In this document: positions 18,775-28,375 of the stretch, one piece after another
Layout: every line of letters starts with the position of its first letter
How positions within the stretch are numbered: position 1 is the stretch's first letter
NCBI GenBank assembly: GCA_963844565.1
Contig: CAWJON010000002.1
Coordinates: forward strand, 186,001 to 250,000
Reading direction: 5' to 3'
Length of the DNA: 64,000 bases
From: JAFEDN01 sp963844565
GTDB lineage: Bacteria > Pseudomonadota > Gammaproteobacteria > Coxiellales > Coxiellaceae
Notes under the pieces: model-generated
Told to the model about the DNA's origin: nothing
Databases searched by the model: none
Seen by the model: the letters and a program-made list of their open reading frames with translations, nothing else
Translations under genes and position numbers: made by a program

Positions 18775-19323
18775 ATGAGTACGAAGATCGCAGTTTTGGT
18801 TGGCAGCCTTCGTAAACAATCTTTTAATTTAAAGATGGCAAAAGTGCTTATCTCGCTAGCGCCTAAATCCCTGGAATTTGAAATCATCAAAATTGGGGAT
18901 CTTACACTCTACAACCAGGATCTAGACGACGAAGGGAAGCCTCCTTCGGCATGGGTTACATTTCGTGAGCAAATTAAAGCTTGTGAGGGGCTATTATTTG
19001 TAACACCGGAATATAACCGTTCGATCCCTGGAGTTCTTAAAAATGCTGTTGATGTCGGATCACGTCCTTATGGTCAAAGTGTCTGGGGAGGCAAACCTGC
19101 GGCTGTCATTAGTGTTTCACCCAGTGCAATTGGTGGCTTTGGTGCAAACCAGCATTTACGACAAACATTTGTATTTTTAGATATTCGCGCTATGCAACAA
19201 CCTGAAGCTTATGTAGGACAAGCTGGCGAATTATTTGATGCGCAAGGCGGAATTGCCAATGAAGGTACCCGCAAATTTCTAAAAGAATTCATGAATAAAT
19301 TTGAAAACTGGGTGTCAACATAG
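18775..19323 (+). CDS. NADPH-dependent FMN reductase family protein
   Basis: 182 aa flavodoxin-like quinone or azo reductase of the ChrR/YieF type, cytosolic. Visible family marks are VGSLRKQSFNLKMAK (phosphate loop of FMN), FVTPEYNRSIPGVLKNAVD (P-E-Y-N-x-x-x-P-G-x-L-K-N) and a conserved GGxGANQHLRQ segment. The frame could be read from a TTG at 18766, but AAGGAG at 18760-18765 sits 9 nt before the ATG at 18775, so I choose that. These enzymes reduce quinones or chromate and limit oxidative stress. It stands alone, followed by an MFS exporter on the same strand after about 160 bases. Confidence 0.92.
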   Translation: MSTKIAVLVGSLRKQSFNLKMAKVLISLAPKSLEFEIIKIGDLTLYNQDLDDEGKPPSAWVTFREQIKACEGLLFVTPEYNRSIPGVLKNAVDVGSRPYGQSVWGGKPAAVISVSPSAIGGFGANQHLRQTFVFLDIRAMQQPEAYVGQAGELFDAQGGIANEGTRKFLKEFMNKFENWVST

Positions 19324-19486
19324 TTGGATATATTGACTCTAATCCGTAAAATGATAGAATGTACTTCAAACGATTATATTCTAATTGAGGTTTCATTTAT
19401 GATTTTAGCTGTTTAGCTACGTACATTAAAATTTTTCTTTGACTTAAATTTTTTTGAGTTTTTGTAATTTTTTGTGCGAGGTTAAA

Positions 19487-20692
19487 ATGGCTAAATTTCT
19501 GCATTCGCCGATAAAATCGGCCAAAAGTCTATTCTTGTTTCCTATTTTTCTACTCATTTATAGCTTTACCGGCAACGTGTCCAACGATATTTATATGCCC
19601 AGCATGCCGGTCTTGGTTCATGTTTTTAATACCACTGACCATTGGGTGCAAATGACTTTGGGCTTTTGGTTTTTAGGTGCCGCAGCTCCGCAATTGATTA
19701 TGGGGCCGATTGCTGACCGTTATGGGCGTCGACCTCTATTAATGATCGGTGGGGTAATCTTTCTATTTGCGACATTCATTTGCGCGGTTAGCAATCATAT
19801 TAGATATTTACTGGCTGCCCGCTTTTTTCAGGGCGTCGGCGTTTGTAGCTTGACTATAGTGGGTTTTGTAGTGCTACATGAATTATTTGAAGGGCATCAG
19901 TCTGTCCAACGTCTTTCATGGCTATCGATTTGTAATTCTGCTGCACCTTTGCTTGGACCACTGATTGGTGGTTATGTGTTTTTATTTCTAGGTTGGCGCA
20001 TGAATTTTTACATCGTGCTGATTCTCGGTTTGGTAGGTTTAGGAGGGCTATGGAAATGGATGCCAGAAAGTAAAACGCAGTTGGATTATGCTGCATTGCG
20101 CCCACAAATATTATTGAATAATTATTTTAATCTAATTATAAATTTCCGATTCATTCGCCATTTGTTAGCGTATGGATTATTTTTCGGCGGTATCATTGCC
20201 TATCTTTCTGGCGCTCCGTTTATCATTATTCAACAACTAAAAATTCCTGCACAATATTTTGGTGTTACGCAATTAGCAGTATTTGGCGCCTTTATCGCAA
20301 CATCTACTTTAGTTGGAAGATTTGTGCAGCGATGCGGCAACGATAAAACTATTCTGTTAGGCGCCATACTTTCTGTTGTTGCATCCATTTCGATGCTGAT
20401 TATCAGTATTTATTTTCCACATAGTCTCTATGGATTTGTCGGTTCCATGATGCTGTATGTTGCTGGATTTGGGTTGTCAGGAAGTCCGCTTGCTAAAGAA
20501 ACGCTATCGGCAAGCCCGCATGCGGGTGGATTTGCCGCAGCCATGCTGGGTTTTAGTATGACTGGTTTTAGCAGTTTGGGCAGCTTTATTGTCGGTATTG
20601 TTTACAATCAAACAATTGCTTCCATTGCAATTGTTATTTTGGCGATGTCCTTGTTGGCATTTTTATCTTATATAATGACTAGCAGAACTTGA
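19487..20692 (+). CDS. MFS drug-resistance transporter, Bcr/CflA family
   Basis: About 401 aa with twelve hydrophobic segments, an inner-membrane drug/H+ antiporter. The opening, FTGNVSNDIYMPSMPVL, and GPIADRYGRRPLLMIGG (MFS motif A) are hallmarks of the Bcr/CflA group, as is FFQGVGVCS in the fourth helix. I take the ATG at 19487, which has GCGAGG 7 nt upstream, instead of the longer frame from 19454. Substrates in the family include bicyclomycin, chloramphenicol and sulfonamides; the substrate here cannot be told. Flanked by an FMN reductase and a ferritin-like gene, both on the same strand. Confidence 0.92.
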   Translation: MAKFLHSPIKSAKSLFLFPIFLLIYSFTGNVSNDIYMPSMPVLVHVFNTTDHWVQMTLGFWFLGAAAPQLIMGPIADRYGRRPLLMIGGVIFLFATFICAVSNHIRYLLAARFFQGVGVCSLTIVGFVVLHELFEGHQSVQRLSWLSICNSAAPLLGPLIGGYVFLFLGWRMNFYIVLILGLVGLGGLWKWMPESKTQLDYAALRPQILLNNYFNLIINFRFIRHLLAYGLFFGGIIAYLSGAPFIIIQQLKIPAQYFGVTQLAVFGAFIATSTLVGRFVQRCGNDKTILLGAILSVVASISMLIISIYFPHSLYGFVGSMMLYVAGFGLSGSPLAKETLSASPHAGGFAAAMLGFSMTGFSSLGSFIVGIVYNQTIASIAIVILAMSLLAFLSYIMTSRT

Positions 20693-20753
20693 AAAGATTG
20701 CTTTGGTTTACTACTCTTTAATTAGTCGACTACTGAGAAACAGAGATAGTATA

Positions 20754-21302
20754 ATGGCAGATTCAGAAAATATGAATGTTCCCTATGATATTGCGAGCAT
20801 TAGAGTACAAGCAAAACAATCTATCCAAGAGGGCGCCGTCACCAAAGATTATCGACTTGATATTAATCAAGCTTGTAAACTCTTAAACGATGCTTTGGCG
20901 ACCGAAATCATGTGTGTGCTTAGATACCGCCATCATCAGGTTGTGGCTAAAGGAATTGACAGGCCGCAGGTTGCCGCTGAATTTAAAGAACATGCCGATG
21001 AAGAAGAAAAACACATGTATATGATTGCGAATAGAATCAATCAGCTTGGCGGTGATCCCGATTTTAATCCGATGACCATTGGTGCAAGAACCGCTACTGA
21101 ATATAGTTCTAGTAACGATTTATTAACGATGATTAAAGATGACCTGATCGCTGAAAGAATTGCGATTATGACTTACCGTAAAATGATCGAATGGTTTGGA
21201 GCTGAAGATCCAACCACTAGAAGAATGCTTGAACAAATCTTAAAAGATGAGGAAGATCATGCAGATGATTTGGCTGATCTTTTACCTGTAAAAGAGTTCT
21301 AG
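20754..21302 (+). CDS. Bacterioferritin-like ferritin-fold protein
   Basis: 182 aa four-helix bundle. Two helix pairs carry di-iron ligands: NDALATEIMCVLRYRHHQ (E in helix 1) with EHADEEEKHMY (E-x-x-H), and DLIAERIAIMTYRKMIEWF with LKDEEDHADDL (E-x-x-H). This is the ferritin/bacterioferritin pattern for iron oxidation and storage in the cytosol, and it limits Fenton chemistry. The length is somewhat above that of typical bacterioferritin (about 158 aa) because of an N-terminal extension of about 25 residues. I take the ATG at 20754; the longer frame from 20703 lacks family character. No conserved haem Met could be assigned with confidence. Confidence 0.85.
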   Translation: MADSENMNVPYDIASIRVQAKQSIQEGAVTKDYRLDINQACKLLNDALATEIMCVLRYRHHQVVAKGIDRPQVAAEFKEHADEEEKHMYMIANRINQLGGDPDFNPMTIGARTATEYSSSNDLLTMIKDDLIAERIAIMTYRKMIEWFGAEDPTTRRMLEQILKDEEDHADDLADLLPVKEF

Positions 21303-21321
21303 TTCATTCTATTTTTGAAAG

Positions 21322-21470
21322 TTATCGATCAACATATTTCATTTGTTGTTCACTATAGCGTGGTCCAGAAATTGCCTCTGGCGGCATGGCTTTATCCAGC
21401 TTTTCCATATCGGTAGTTGTCAACCAGCGTATTTATCCCCTTTTAATTTTTCAATAAGATTGACGACCAG
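21322..21470 (-). pseudogene. Aldo/keto reductase C-terminal remnant
   Basis: On the minus strand the final 30 or so codons before a stop at 21324 read MEKLDKAMPPEAISGPRYSE followed by QQMKYVDR, which matches the C-terminal end of aldo/keto reductases (P-x-x-x-x-x-G-x-RY). Upstream the frame is interrupted, and a neighbouring frame continues with VNLIEKLKGDKYAG. The rest of the roughly 320-aa enzyme is absent, because the plus-strand ankyrin gene begins at 21605. It is therefore a degraded fragment. It fills most of the 300-base gap between the ferritin and ankyrin genes; I see nothing else there. Confidence 0.55.
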
Positions 21471-21604
21471 ATGTTAACTGCTTTAGACTTACATTATGCA
21501 TCATTAGAAAATTTTCTTAATAAAACTTATTTTATAATTTATTCAGTAAGAAATGCAACAGGCAAAGTCCGTAAGCATAATGTTGAGACCAAGAGGAAAA
21601 AAGT

Positions 21605-24133
21605 ATGCGAAAAAAAAATAACAGAGAAAGCAAAGCAACCAGTATCGATTACAAGAAATTGCTAAAATTTATCGGTCTAAATAAACCCAAAAAAGTCGCT
21701 GAATGGCTAGAGGAAAATCATCGGCTGCCAGGCTATGATCTAAATCAAGCCTGTAATTATCAAGGAAAAAGCTGGACGGTAATGACTCTCCTTTTAGATA
21801 AATTTGAAAAGGGGCTTGTAGGGGAAGAAATGTATGAGCTTATTAAGAAATATGGACCCATGGCATCAGACCATGATTACATGCCAATCATCCTCAAAGA
21901 CTTAAAAAACTTGATAAAAAATCCCCGAACAATGGACTTAAATATAATCGATGAAATAACCGGGTATAATTTGATCCATCGAATAATCGACTCCAATGAT
22001 CCCAGCCTATTTGAATATATCCCTGAATTGCAAAAGCGCGGCGTTAAAATTAACCACTTGGATAAAAAAGGTTTTCCGCCTTTTTATCTAGCTCTTAGAA
22101 ATGATCGTCTGCCAGCCCTGAAATATTTAGCTGAACTTAAAGCTAATTTGTCTTATTCAAAGGAGGGTAGTAATGACGCCTTATCACTTGCAGCTAGCCA
22201 CGGGCAAATGCAGATTTGTGAATTTCTGGAAACCAAAATGCCGAAGAAGCAGGTTAGATCATCCTATTTCAAAGTCATGTGTGTTGCAATTAAGGCTAAT
22301 AAAGAACAAACGGTCATGCGCTTGCTGGGAAAGGTTGATATTAATGCTTTTTCCGATGACTTTAAAATGACACCATTGATGATTGCGGTAAAAACAGGTC
22401 CAGAAATTTTCAGAGTTTTATTAGAACATAAAGCTGATCCTTTTATCAAAAATACTGGCTTTGGCGATCATAATGTTTTGGCGGCAGCAGTTTATTGTGA
22501 AAATGCCGCCATTATAACTATGTTGTTTGATTATTTTCAGAGGCTGGAAAGTACTAGCACAGAACTTAAAAATAAGGTATCCAGTTTTTTGACTCAGTCT
22601 GGCGCTCTCTATGTTGCAGTAAGTAAAAAAACCACTGATATGCTTCAGCTTCTTGTGGAAAAAAAAATGGATATTAACCAAAGTGATGAAAAAATTTGTA
22701 CTTCTTTAGTAATAGCTATTAAAAAGCAGAACTTGCAAACGGTTTGTTTTTTGTTAGATCATCCTTCATTCAATCTTGAGCGAAGCACTCGGAATATAAG
22801 TATTTATTTCCCATTAGTCAATCTAACTCAAAATACTTATATTACGATAAGAATAGCTCTTTATTTTAAAATTCCCATACCACTTGGGCTCCATGAAAAA
22901 ATACTTCAAGAAAGGGGTAACGACGAATTAATTAGATTGGTCTATGCCAATACCAATACTGAGCTAAATATTTTTAGGCATGAACAAACAACTACAGCTT
23001 TAGAATTATTTATACGGTATAAAAGATATCAGTTAATTCAATGGTTATTGGAAACTCGCATCCATGAACTTAATAATGCCGCTATTGTGAGAGCTCTTGC
23101 CATCAGTCGTATCTTAAACGATAGGACCATCACTTTAATGATGAGAAATTTTTTTCTACCACAACTCTCTCCATTAATCATGGTAGAACAAATTAGAGAG
23201 GCATTACGAGAAAAAAAATTTGGTTTTGCTTTAACATTTCTTCCAGAATTAGAGCATTTTATCAAGTCTCCTTATTTACAGCGGTTCGGGCCGGACCCTG
23301 CATTTCTTATTTGTTGTGTTTTTTATATTACCCAAAGATTTGATATAGCTTTGCTACCATGGGAGCAGCCTTTTAACTCGGATTTGCAATCAATTCCCTC
23401 CCTAAAAGATTATCTAAATCTGGCGAGAAATAATCCGCAAGCATTATCTTGTTTATATAATTTTTTAAAAAAATCTCCTAGTACTCTTCCGTTAACACAC
23501 GAAAACCCTTCAATCCTGATAACAAGCTCTTCAATCCCATCATTCACACCCCTTAGATTTCTCACTGAAGAAAAAAGGTTCTCTAAAGAAGAGGCCAAAG
23601 CGTTAATAGACAGTAGATTTAACGTTTTTAACGACCGTGCTCCCCTTCCAGCAATTACCCATGAGGCTAAAAAAACTTTTCAATGGCTGGATTACTTATC
23701 TTCTGAACGATTAAATCTCTTTCCCATTGAAGGTGGAGCGCCTAATTGTTTTTTATTAATTCCTACGGAATTGAGGATGCCAGGCTCCGAAAGATTGTTA
23801 ACTAAAAGTCGATGGCGATTTAGTCCGGTAAACGGGATTAAGTCCATCGAATTACAGGATGCCCCAGTAGATGTGACTTTTCATCTCAATATCGATCAAA
23901 CAGTTAAAATAATTAAATTGAAAAGAAAGTATTGGACGTATGAAATTACCACGCCGAGTACAAAAAATCGGATTTTGTGTTTTTCTATTACTTCACCTAG
24001 TGGCGGCATGCTCATCGTGGCCGGCTACTTTTTAAAAGGCGGACTTCATGTTGCTTGCCCTAACCTGCCAGCACGCGTTGAGTTTAGTGTCCAGCAGTTA
24101 TCAAACAAACTCGGATCAGAATTTGACAGATAA
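21605..24133 (+). CDS. Ankyrin-repeat protein, candidate effector
   Basis: 842 aa, no signal peptide. Ankyrin repeats run from about residue 118 to 400: ITGYNLIHRIIDSNDPSL, DKKGFPPFYLALRNDRLPAL, LSLAASHGQMQICEFLE, MTPLMIAVKTGPEIFRVLLE, and DMLQLLVEKKMDINQSDEK. The middle is helical. The last 150 residues are richer in strands and Pro (about 690-840) and may be a separate beta domain that I cannot name. The start has AAGAGGAA 6 nt upstream. It is isolated on the plus strand between an aldo/keto reductase remnant and a quinone oxidoreductase, a typical setting for an acquired effector gene. Confidence 0.75.
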   Translation: MRKKNNRESKATSIDYKKLLKFIGLNKPKKVAEWLEENHRLPGYDLNQACNYQGKSWTVMTLLLDKFEKGLVGEEMYELIKKYGPMASDHDYMPIILKDLKNLIKNPRTMDLNIIDEITGYNLIHRIIDSNDPSLFEYIPELQKRGVKINHLDKKGFPPFYLALRNDRLPALKYLAELKANLSYSKEGSNDALSLAASHGQMQICEFLETKMPKKQVRSSYFKVMCVAIKANKEQTVMRLLGKVDINAFSDDFKMTPLMIAVKTGPEIFRVLLEHKADPFIKNTGFGDHNVLAAAVYCENAAIITMLFDYFQRLESTSTELKNKVSSFLTQSGALYVAVSKKTTDMLQLLVEKKMDINQSDEKICTSLVIAIKKQNLQTVCFLLDHPSFNLERSTRNISIYFPLVNLTQNTYITIRIALYFKIPIPLGLHEKILQERGNDELIRLVYANTNTELNIFRHEQTTTALELFIRYKRYQLIQWLLETRIHELNNAAIVRALAISRILNDRTITLMMRNFFLPQLSPLIMVEQIREALREKKFGFALTFLPELEHFIKSPYLQRFGPDPAFLICCVFYITQRFDIALLPWEQPFNSDLQSIPSLKDYLNLARNNPQALSCLYNFLKKSPSTLPLTHENPSILITSSSIPSFTPLRFLTEEKRFSKEEAKALIDSRFNVFNDRAPLPAITHEAKKTFQWLDYLSSERLNLFPIEGGAPNCFLLIPTELRMPGSERLLTKSRWRFSPVNGIKSIELQDAPVDVTFHLNIDQTVKIIKLKRKYWTYEITTPSTKNRILCFSITSPSGGMLIVAGYFLKGGLHVACPNLPARVEFSVQQLSNKLGSEFDR

Positions 24134-24299
24134 GTCTAAATTAAAAATCCCAGGAATTGTTTGGGTATCTGAAAAAACTTCCAACGCTGAAATAGTAGTA
24201 TTATCCAAATCTCATACCAGCGATTGCGCACACGGGTTGCAATACAATTATCTCTAAGCTAGTATTAATGGAATTTAGCAATCTAATTCAGGGTTCGTT

Positions 24300-25310
24300 G
24301 TGAATAACAAAATAATGCAAGCTGCGGTAATTACAGAGTTTGGCGCTCCATCAGTTTTTAAAATTACGGAAGTACCGATTCCAGCTCTGAAACCTGGTTA
24401 TGTACTTATTAAGGTTTGTGCAACCAGTGTTAATCAAATTGATGTCAAAATTAGAAGTGGCGCAGTCAGCGCGATAGCTCCTGAATTTCCAGCGATTCTT
24501 CATGGGGATGTGGCAGGCATCGTTACTGATATTGGCGCAGGAGTCACTCAGTTCAAAATAGGTGATGAAGTTTTTGGTTGTGTAGGCGGATTGCGTGGTT
24601 CGCCGGGCGCTTTGGCAGAGTACATATTGGCTGATGCTCGACTATTGGCAAAAAAGCCAAAAACGTTGTCTATGACCGATGCTGCGGCCTTGCCACTGGT
24701 GAGCATTACTGCCTGGGAAGCCTTATTTATTAGAGCGAATTTAAGTAAAAATCAGTTGGTTCTTATTCATGGTGGTGTAGGAGGTGTTGGTCATATTGCA
24801 GTGCAGTTAGCCAAATGGCGCGGCGCTAAAGTTATGGCTACGGTAAATAATTCTGCAGATATTGGTCTAGCAAGATCTCTAGGCGCAGAAGAGGGTATCG
24901 ACGCAAAAGTAGAAAGTGTAGAGCAATACGTTAAACGCTTGACCAACGAGCATGGTTTCCCATTTATTTTTGACACGATTGGCGGTCCCAATCTCGACCG
25001 CTCATTCCAAGCAGCCAGTATCAATGGCGTTATTGTAACTACGGTATCGCGATCTTCACACGATTTAACGCCCATACATAATAAAGCATTGAGCTTGCAT
25101 GTTGTATTTATGTTACTCCCCATTCTCCGTAATGAAGGTAGAGAAATTCACGGCCAAATCCTCAGTGAAATCGCTAATATTGTGGATCTGCAACAATTAA
25201 AGCCCTTAGTTCACCCTGAAATATTTACCTTAGATCGAGTTGCTGATGCCCATGCCTTGTTAGAGTCGGGGCAAGCCAAGGGGAAAATTGTCATCGGTAA
25301 AGTTGCCTAA
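24300..25310 (+). CDS. Zinc-independent quinone oxidoreductase-like MDR protein
   Basis: 336 aa medium-chain dehydrogenase/reductase. The N-terminal GroES-like domain is seen in AAVITEFGAPSVFKITEVP and in VNQIDVKIRSG (Asp where Zn enzymes have Cys), HGDVAGIVTDIGAGV and VGDEVFG-type segments. The Rossmann domain has LIHGGVGGVGHIAVQLAKWR (AxxGVG-type loop). Lack of the structural Cys cluster points to the quinone oxidoreductase/zeta-crystallin branch, which uses NADPH to reduce quinones or enones. The start is a GTG with AGGG 7 nt before it; the ATG at 24315 would also fit the family start but has no ribosome site. A D-2-hydroxyacid dehydrogenase follows 60 bases later and may be co-transcribed. 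Confidence 0.88.
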   Translation: MNNKIMQAAVITEFGAPSVFKITEVPIPALKPGYVLIKVCATSVNQIDVKIRSGAVSAIAPEFPAILHGDVAGIVTDIGAGVTQFKIGDEVFGCVGGLRGSPGALAEYILADARLLAKKPKTLSMTDAAALPLVSITAWEALFIRANLSKNQLVLIHGGVGGVGHIAVQLAKWRGAKVMATVNNSADIGLARSLGAEEGIDAKVESVEQYVKRLTNEHGFPFIFDTIGGPNLDRSFQAASINGVIVTTVSRSSHDLTPIHNKALSLHVVFMLLPILRNEGREIHGQILSEIANIVDLQQLKPLVHPEIFTLDRVADAHALLESGQAKGKIVIGKVA

Positions 25311-25369
25311 AGAAGCCAGGAAATTTATAACGTTTTAATGTCTTTTGGTTTGGCATGGAGTTATATCAT

Positions 25370-26335
25370 ATGAAAATTCGTTGCGCTATCTTGGATGATT
25401 ATCAGAAAGTTGCGCTTAAACTGGTTGATTGGTCTGCGCTATCTAATCGTATTGTTACCACTGTTTTTACAGATCATATAGAAAAAGAAACCGATCTGGT
25501 TAATGCATTAATCGACCAAGAGATTGTTGTCATTATGCGAGAACGAACTCCCTTTCCGAAATCATTATTTGCGCGTTTGCCAAATTTAAAATTATTAGTC
25601 ACTTCTGGCTCAAGAAATGTCGCCATTGATTTAAAGGCCGCCTCAGATAGTGGGGTAACTGTTTGTGGCACATCAATTAATAAAATACCAACAATGGAAT
25701 TGACTTGGGGCTTGATATTGAGTCTCGCCCGTCATATTCCACAAGAAGATAGACTGTTTAAGAACAAAGGTCGTTGGCAAACAACGTTGGGTATTAATTT
25801 GCAGGGAAAACAATTAGGATTATTAGGACTGGGTAGTATTGGTAGCTTGATGGTGCCTATTGCTAAAGCATTCGGCATGCAGGTAATGGCGTGGAGTGAA
25901 AATTTAACGGCAGAAAAAACGTCAGCGTTGGGTGTTTGTTTAGCCAATTCTAAGCGACAGTTACTTGAAAGCAGCGATTTTGTGTCGATCCATTTAATTT
26001 TAAGTGAGCGTACGCATCATTTTTTGCAGGCGGAGGATTTAAAACATATGCGCCCTAGCAGCTATTTGATCAATACTTCTCGAGCGAAAATTGTCGATCA
26101 GGTGGCATTGGTTGAGGCGCTGCAAAACGGCTGGATTGCTGGCGCCGGTCTAGACGTATTCGATATTGAGCCATTGCCGAATGAAAATATTTTACGTGAT
26201 TTAAAAAATGTAATCGCAACACCGCATCTGGGTTATGTAACCCTAGAAAATTATCGTATTTTCTTTAGCGAAACAATTGAAAACATACAAGCTTTTTTGG
26301 ACGGAAAACCAAGACGTATATTAAACAGCAATTAA
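25370..26335 (+). CDS. D-2-hydroxyacid dehydrogenase family protein
   Basis: About 321 aa NAD-dependent oxidoreductase, cytosolic. The Rossmann nucleotide motif is GLGSIG (residues about 146-151), the substrate Arg is in INTSRAKIVD, the Glu in FDIEPLP and the His in ATPHLGYVT, which gives the Arg-Glu-His catalytic set of the family. The sequence LLVTSGSRNVAIDLKAASDS and the short N-terminal domain are like SerA- and glyoxylate-reductase-type members of unknown substrate. I choose the ATG at 25370, which has GGAG 9 nt upstream, over the one at 25355. It is downstream of the quinone oxidoreductase and convergent with a LysR gene 17 bases away. Confidence 0.9.
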   Translation: MKIRCAILDDYQKVALKLVDWSALSNRIVTTVFTDHIEKETDLVNALIDQEIVVIMRERTPFPKSLFARLPNLKLLVTSGSRNVAIDLKAASDSGVTVCGTSINKIPTMELTWGLILSLARHIPQEDRLFKNKGRWQTTLGINLQGKQLGLLGLGSIGSLMVPIAKAFGMQVMAWSENLTAEKTSALGVCLANSKRQLLESSDFVSIHLILSERTHHFLQAEDLKHMRPSSYLINTSRAKIVDQVALVEALQNGWIAGAGLDVFDIEPLPNENILRDLKNVIATPHLGYVTLENYRIFFSETIENIQAFLDGKPRRILNSN

Positions 26336-26352
26336 ATCCTACTATTCGTGTT

Positions 26353-27258
26353 TCAACAATATCGGGTTGTTTCCTTTAATATCCATTCTCTAAAATATTG
26401 GATTTTTTTTTGCTTTAAATAATCTTCTGGGAATACTAAATAAAAACTCGAAGGAGATTTTATTTTTTCCATAGTCAGCGGAACCAGTCTTTTAGTAGCA
26501 ATATCTTTGCGAATAAATAATTCCGGCGCCATGGCAATGCCTACGCCGTTAATTGCAGCTTCAATCGCCTGCATGGAGTTCTGGAAATATATGCGATGTG
26601 AAGCGGGAGGAGTAGGAATTCCTGATTGCGCTAGCCAGATTGGCCAAATATCTTTGCGTTCTTCGGTTTTCACATAAATGAGTTTGCAAGAATCGATAAT
26701 CTGCTTTAGCGAAAGCTTTTTGTAACTGGCGGCAAGAATAGGTGAGTAGACTGGCAGCAGATATTCATCAAATAAAAAATCAACGTGTAAATCAGGCCAA
26801 TCCCCTTCTCCATAATAAATCGCTAAATCTATGGATTCAATTTTGAAATCAACCAACTTAGCTGGCGTTGACAGGCGAATGTCCAGTTGAGGGTGCTGAA
26901 CCTGAAAATCCGATAACCGCGGGATCAGCCAGCGCATGGCGAAGGTGGTGAGCATGTTGATGGTGAGAATATTGCTTTCTGCAGCGAGTAGGTGTTCCGT
27001 TGCCAGTCGGAGGGAATTAAAAGCATTGTTTAAATCGGCTGCATATTTCCGAGCGATATCAGTCAACGTGATTTTACCTTGACTGCGTTCCAGCAATTTA
27101 ATTCCCAAGTATTCCTCCAATAATTTGACTTGCTGGCTAACTGCAGAATGAGTGACATTAAGTTCCGCTGCTGCTCTCCCTATGCTGAGATGACGGGCAA
27201 CGGCCTCAAAAGCGCGTAGGCTGTTTAGAGGCGGGTTTCTTTTGCTAAAAGTTTTCAT
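26353..27258 (-). CDS. LysR-family regulator, GcvA-like
   Basis: 301 aa. The start, NPPLNSLRAFEAVARHLSI, followed by RAAAELNVTHSAVSQQVKLL, is the typical N-terminal helix-turn-helix of the GcvA branch. The ligand domain has TMLTTFAMRWLIPRLSDFQ and LAIYYGEGDWPDL, and an AAINGVGIAMAPELFIRKD segment near the end, all as in GcvA-type proteins. It is divergent from the FUSC gene (71 bases between starts) and convergent with the hydroxyacid dehydrogenase. The FUSC/isochorismatase pair is the obvious regulatory target. The inducer cannot be read from the sequence. Confidence 0.93.
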   Translation of the reverse strand: MKTFSKRNPPLNSLRAFEAVARHLSIGRAAAELNVTHSAVSQQVKLLEEYLGIKLLERSQGKITLTDIARKYAADLNNAFNSLRLATEHLLAAESNILTINMLTTFAMRWLIPRLSDFQVQHPQLDIRLSTPAKLVDFKIESIDLAIYYGEGDWPDLHVDFLFDEYLLPVYSPILAASYKKLSLKQIIDSCKLIYVKTEERKDIWPIWLAQSGIPTPPASHRIYFQNSMQAIEAAINGVGIAMAPELFIRKDIATKRLVPLTMEKIKSPSSFYLVFPEDYLKQKKIQYFREWILKETTRYC

Positions 27259-27329
27259 GTTAGATATTCTAACATACTATCTAGAAATACTAAATTTTTT
27301 TTGTTTTAAATTAAGCATATAATGTCTCT

Positions 27330-28343
27330 ATGTTAAATAGATCGTTAAAATTACTAAACAAAGAGATATATTTCGGGGTGCTGGGAAAGTCGCTCTTATC
27401 GCTACTGCCCGTTGTGCTAGCCTATATTTGGACTGGTAATGAGATATTTTGGAACATCGGTTTAATCACCATTTCTTTAGGAGTTTGCGCTGAGCGGTTA
27501 AAATTAGGTTTGGTAGCAATTTCTTTGCATTTTTTGCTGATCCTGGCTTGTTTCACCGCCTTGTTTTTTGCTTTTATATTACCCTGGTTATTTGTCATCA
27601 CCTGCGCGATGATGGCTTTCGCAACGATTTATTTTACCAAGTACGGGAGTAAAATTCGTACCTTAGCAAATTATACATTTATTCCCGCTGTTTATGTAAC
27701 CTGTGAATTACATGAAAAAATCGTTACCGGGTTGACGATCATTACTTATGAAAAATTTATAATATTGACGCCACTGGCGTTGCTAGCCGTGATTATTCTA
27801 TGGGGGAAAAAACCTAAAAAATGGCTAGGTAAGATCTTCCATGGTGTAGAGCTGGGAGAACCTGAAGTGCTTTGGGCGCCTCCTGCCATTGCCATTTATT
27901 TGGGAGTCATGTTGGCGGCAAGTTTGGTCATTTTCTTGCATATTCCACGAGGCGAATGGATTATTTGGTCGGTTGCGAGTGTGATAACCTTAGAATTTTC
28001 CACCAGCAGAGAAAAATTTAATGATCGCATGCTGGGTGCGATCGTTGGTGTTCCCTTAGGGCTATTAGCGGCGCTATTCGCGCCTAAGATCGAAATAATG
28101 TATGTCTTCGCAGCATTAGGAATTATGTTGACATTGGTGGCATTTAAACGCTATCGCCTGGCTTTTGGCTGCCGATGTTTTTTTGTAGCGTTTGCAGCTT
28201 TTATTGTCTCATCGACACCCATTATTGCTGTAGAACGAATCGCTAATGTTTTAGCGGGCGGATTAATTGGCTTAATCGCAGTTTATTTAGCCGAAATTTT
28301 TTTTAATAAAATGTTTTTTAATGTTAACAGAGGTAAACTATGA
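27330..28343 (+). CDS. FUSC-family inner-membrane protein
   Basis: 337 aa with two blocks of hydrophobic segments (about 18-135 and 175-325) joined by a short basic loop (WGKKPKKWLG). The second block opens with a FUSC-type cluster, FLHIPRGEWIIWSVAS, and has SREKFNDRMLGAIVGVPLG, matching the FUSC_2/aromatic acid exporter family, known for efflux of aromatic acids such as p-hydroxybenzoate (AaeB) and fusaric acid. The size is about half that of the long exporters, so it may work as a dimer. Its stop overlaps the first possible start of the isochorismatase-like gene (ATGA), indicating translational coupling. Divergent from a GcvA-like LysR gene. Confidence 0.78.
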   Translation: MLNRSLKLLNKEIYFGVLGKSLLSLLPVVLAYIWTGNEIFWNIGLITISLGVCAERLKLGLVAISLHFLLILACFTALFFAFILPWLFVITCAMMAFATIYFTKYGSKIRTLANYTFIPAVYVTCELHEKIVTGLTIITYEKFIILTPLALLAVIILWGKKPKKWLGKIFHGVELGEPEVLWAPPAIAIYLGVMLAASLVIFLHIPRGEWIIWSVASVITLEFSTSREKFNDRMLGAIVGVPLGLLAALFAPKIEIMYVFAALGIMLTLVAFKRYRLAFGCRCFFVAFAAFIVSSTPIIAVERIANVLAGGLIGLIAVYLAEIFFNKMFFNVNRGKL

Positions 28344-28375
28344 ATTTAACATCTGAATTGGTTAAAGGGGAAGTG

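Noticed and set aside
24048..24257. 69-aa frame after the second ankyrin gene
   Set aside because: Half of it overlaps the ankyrin gene in another frame, and the rest has no motif or ribosome site.
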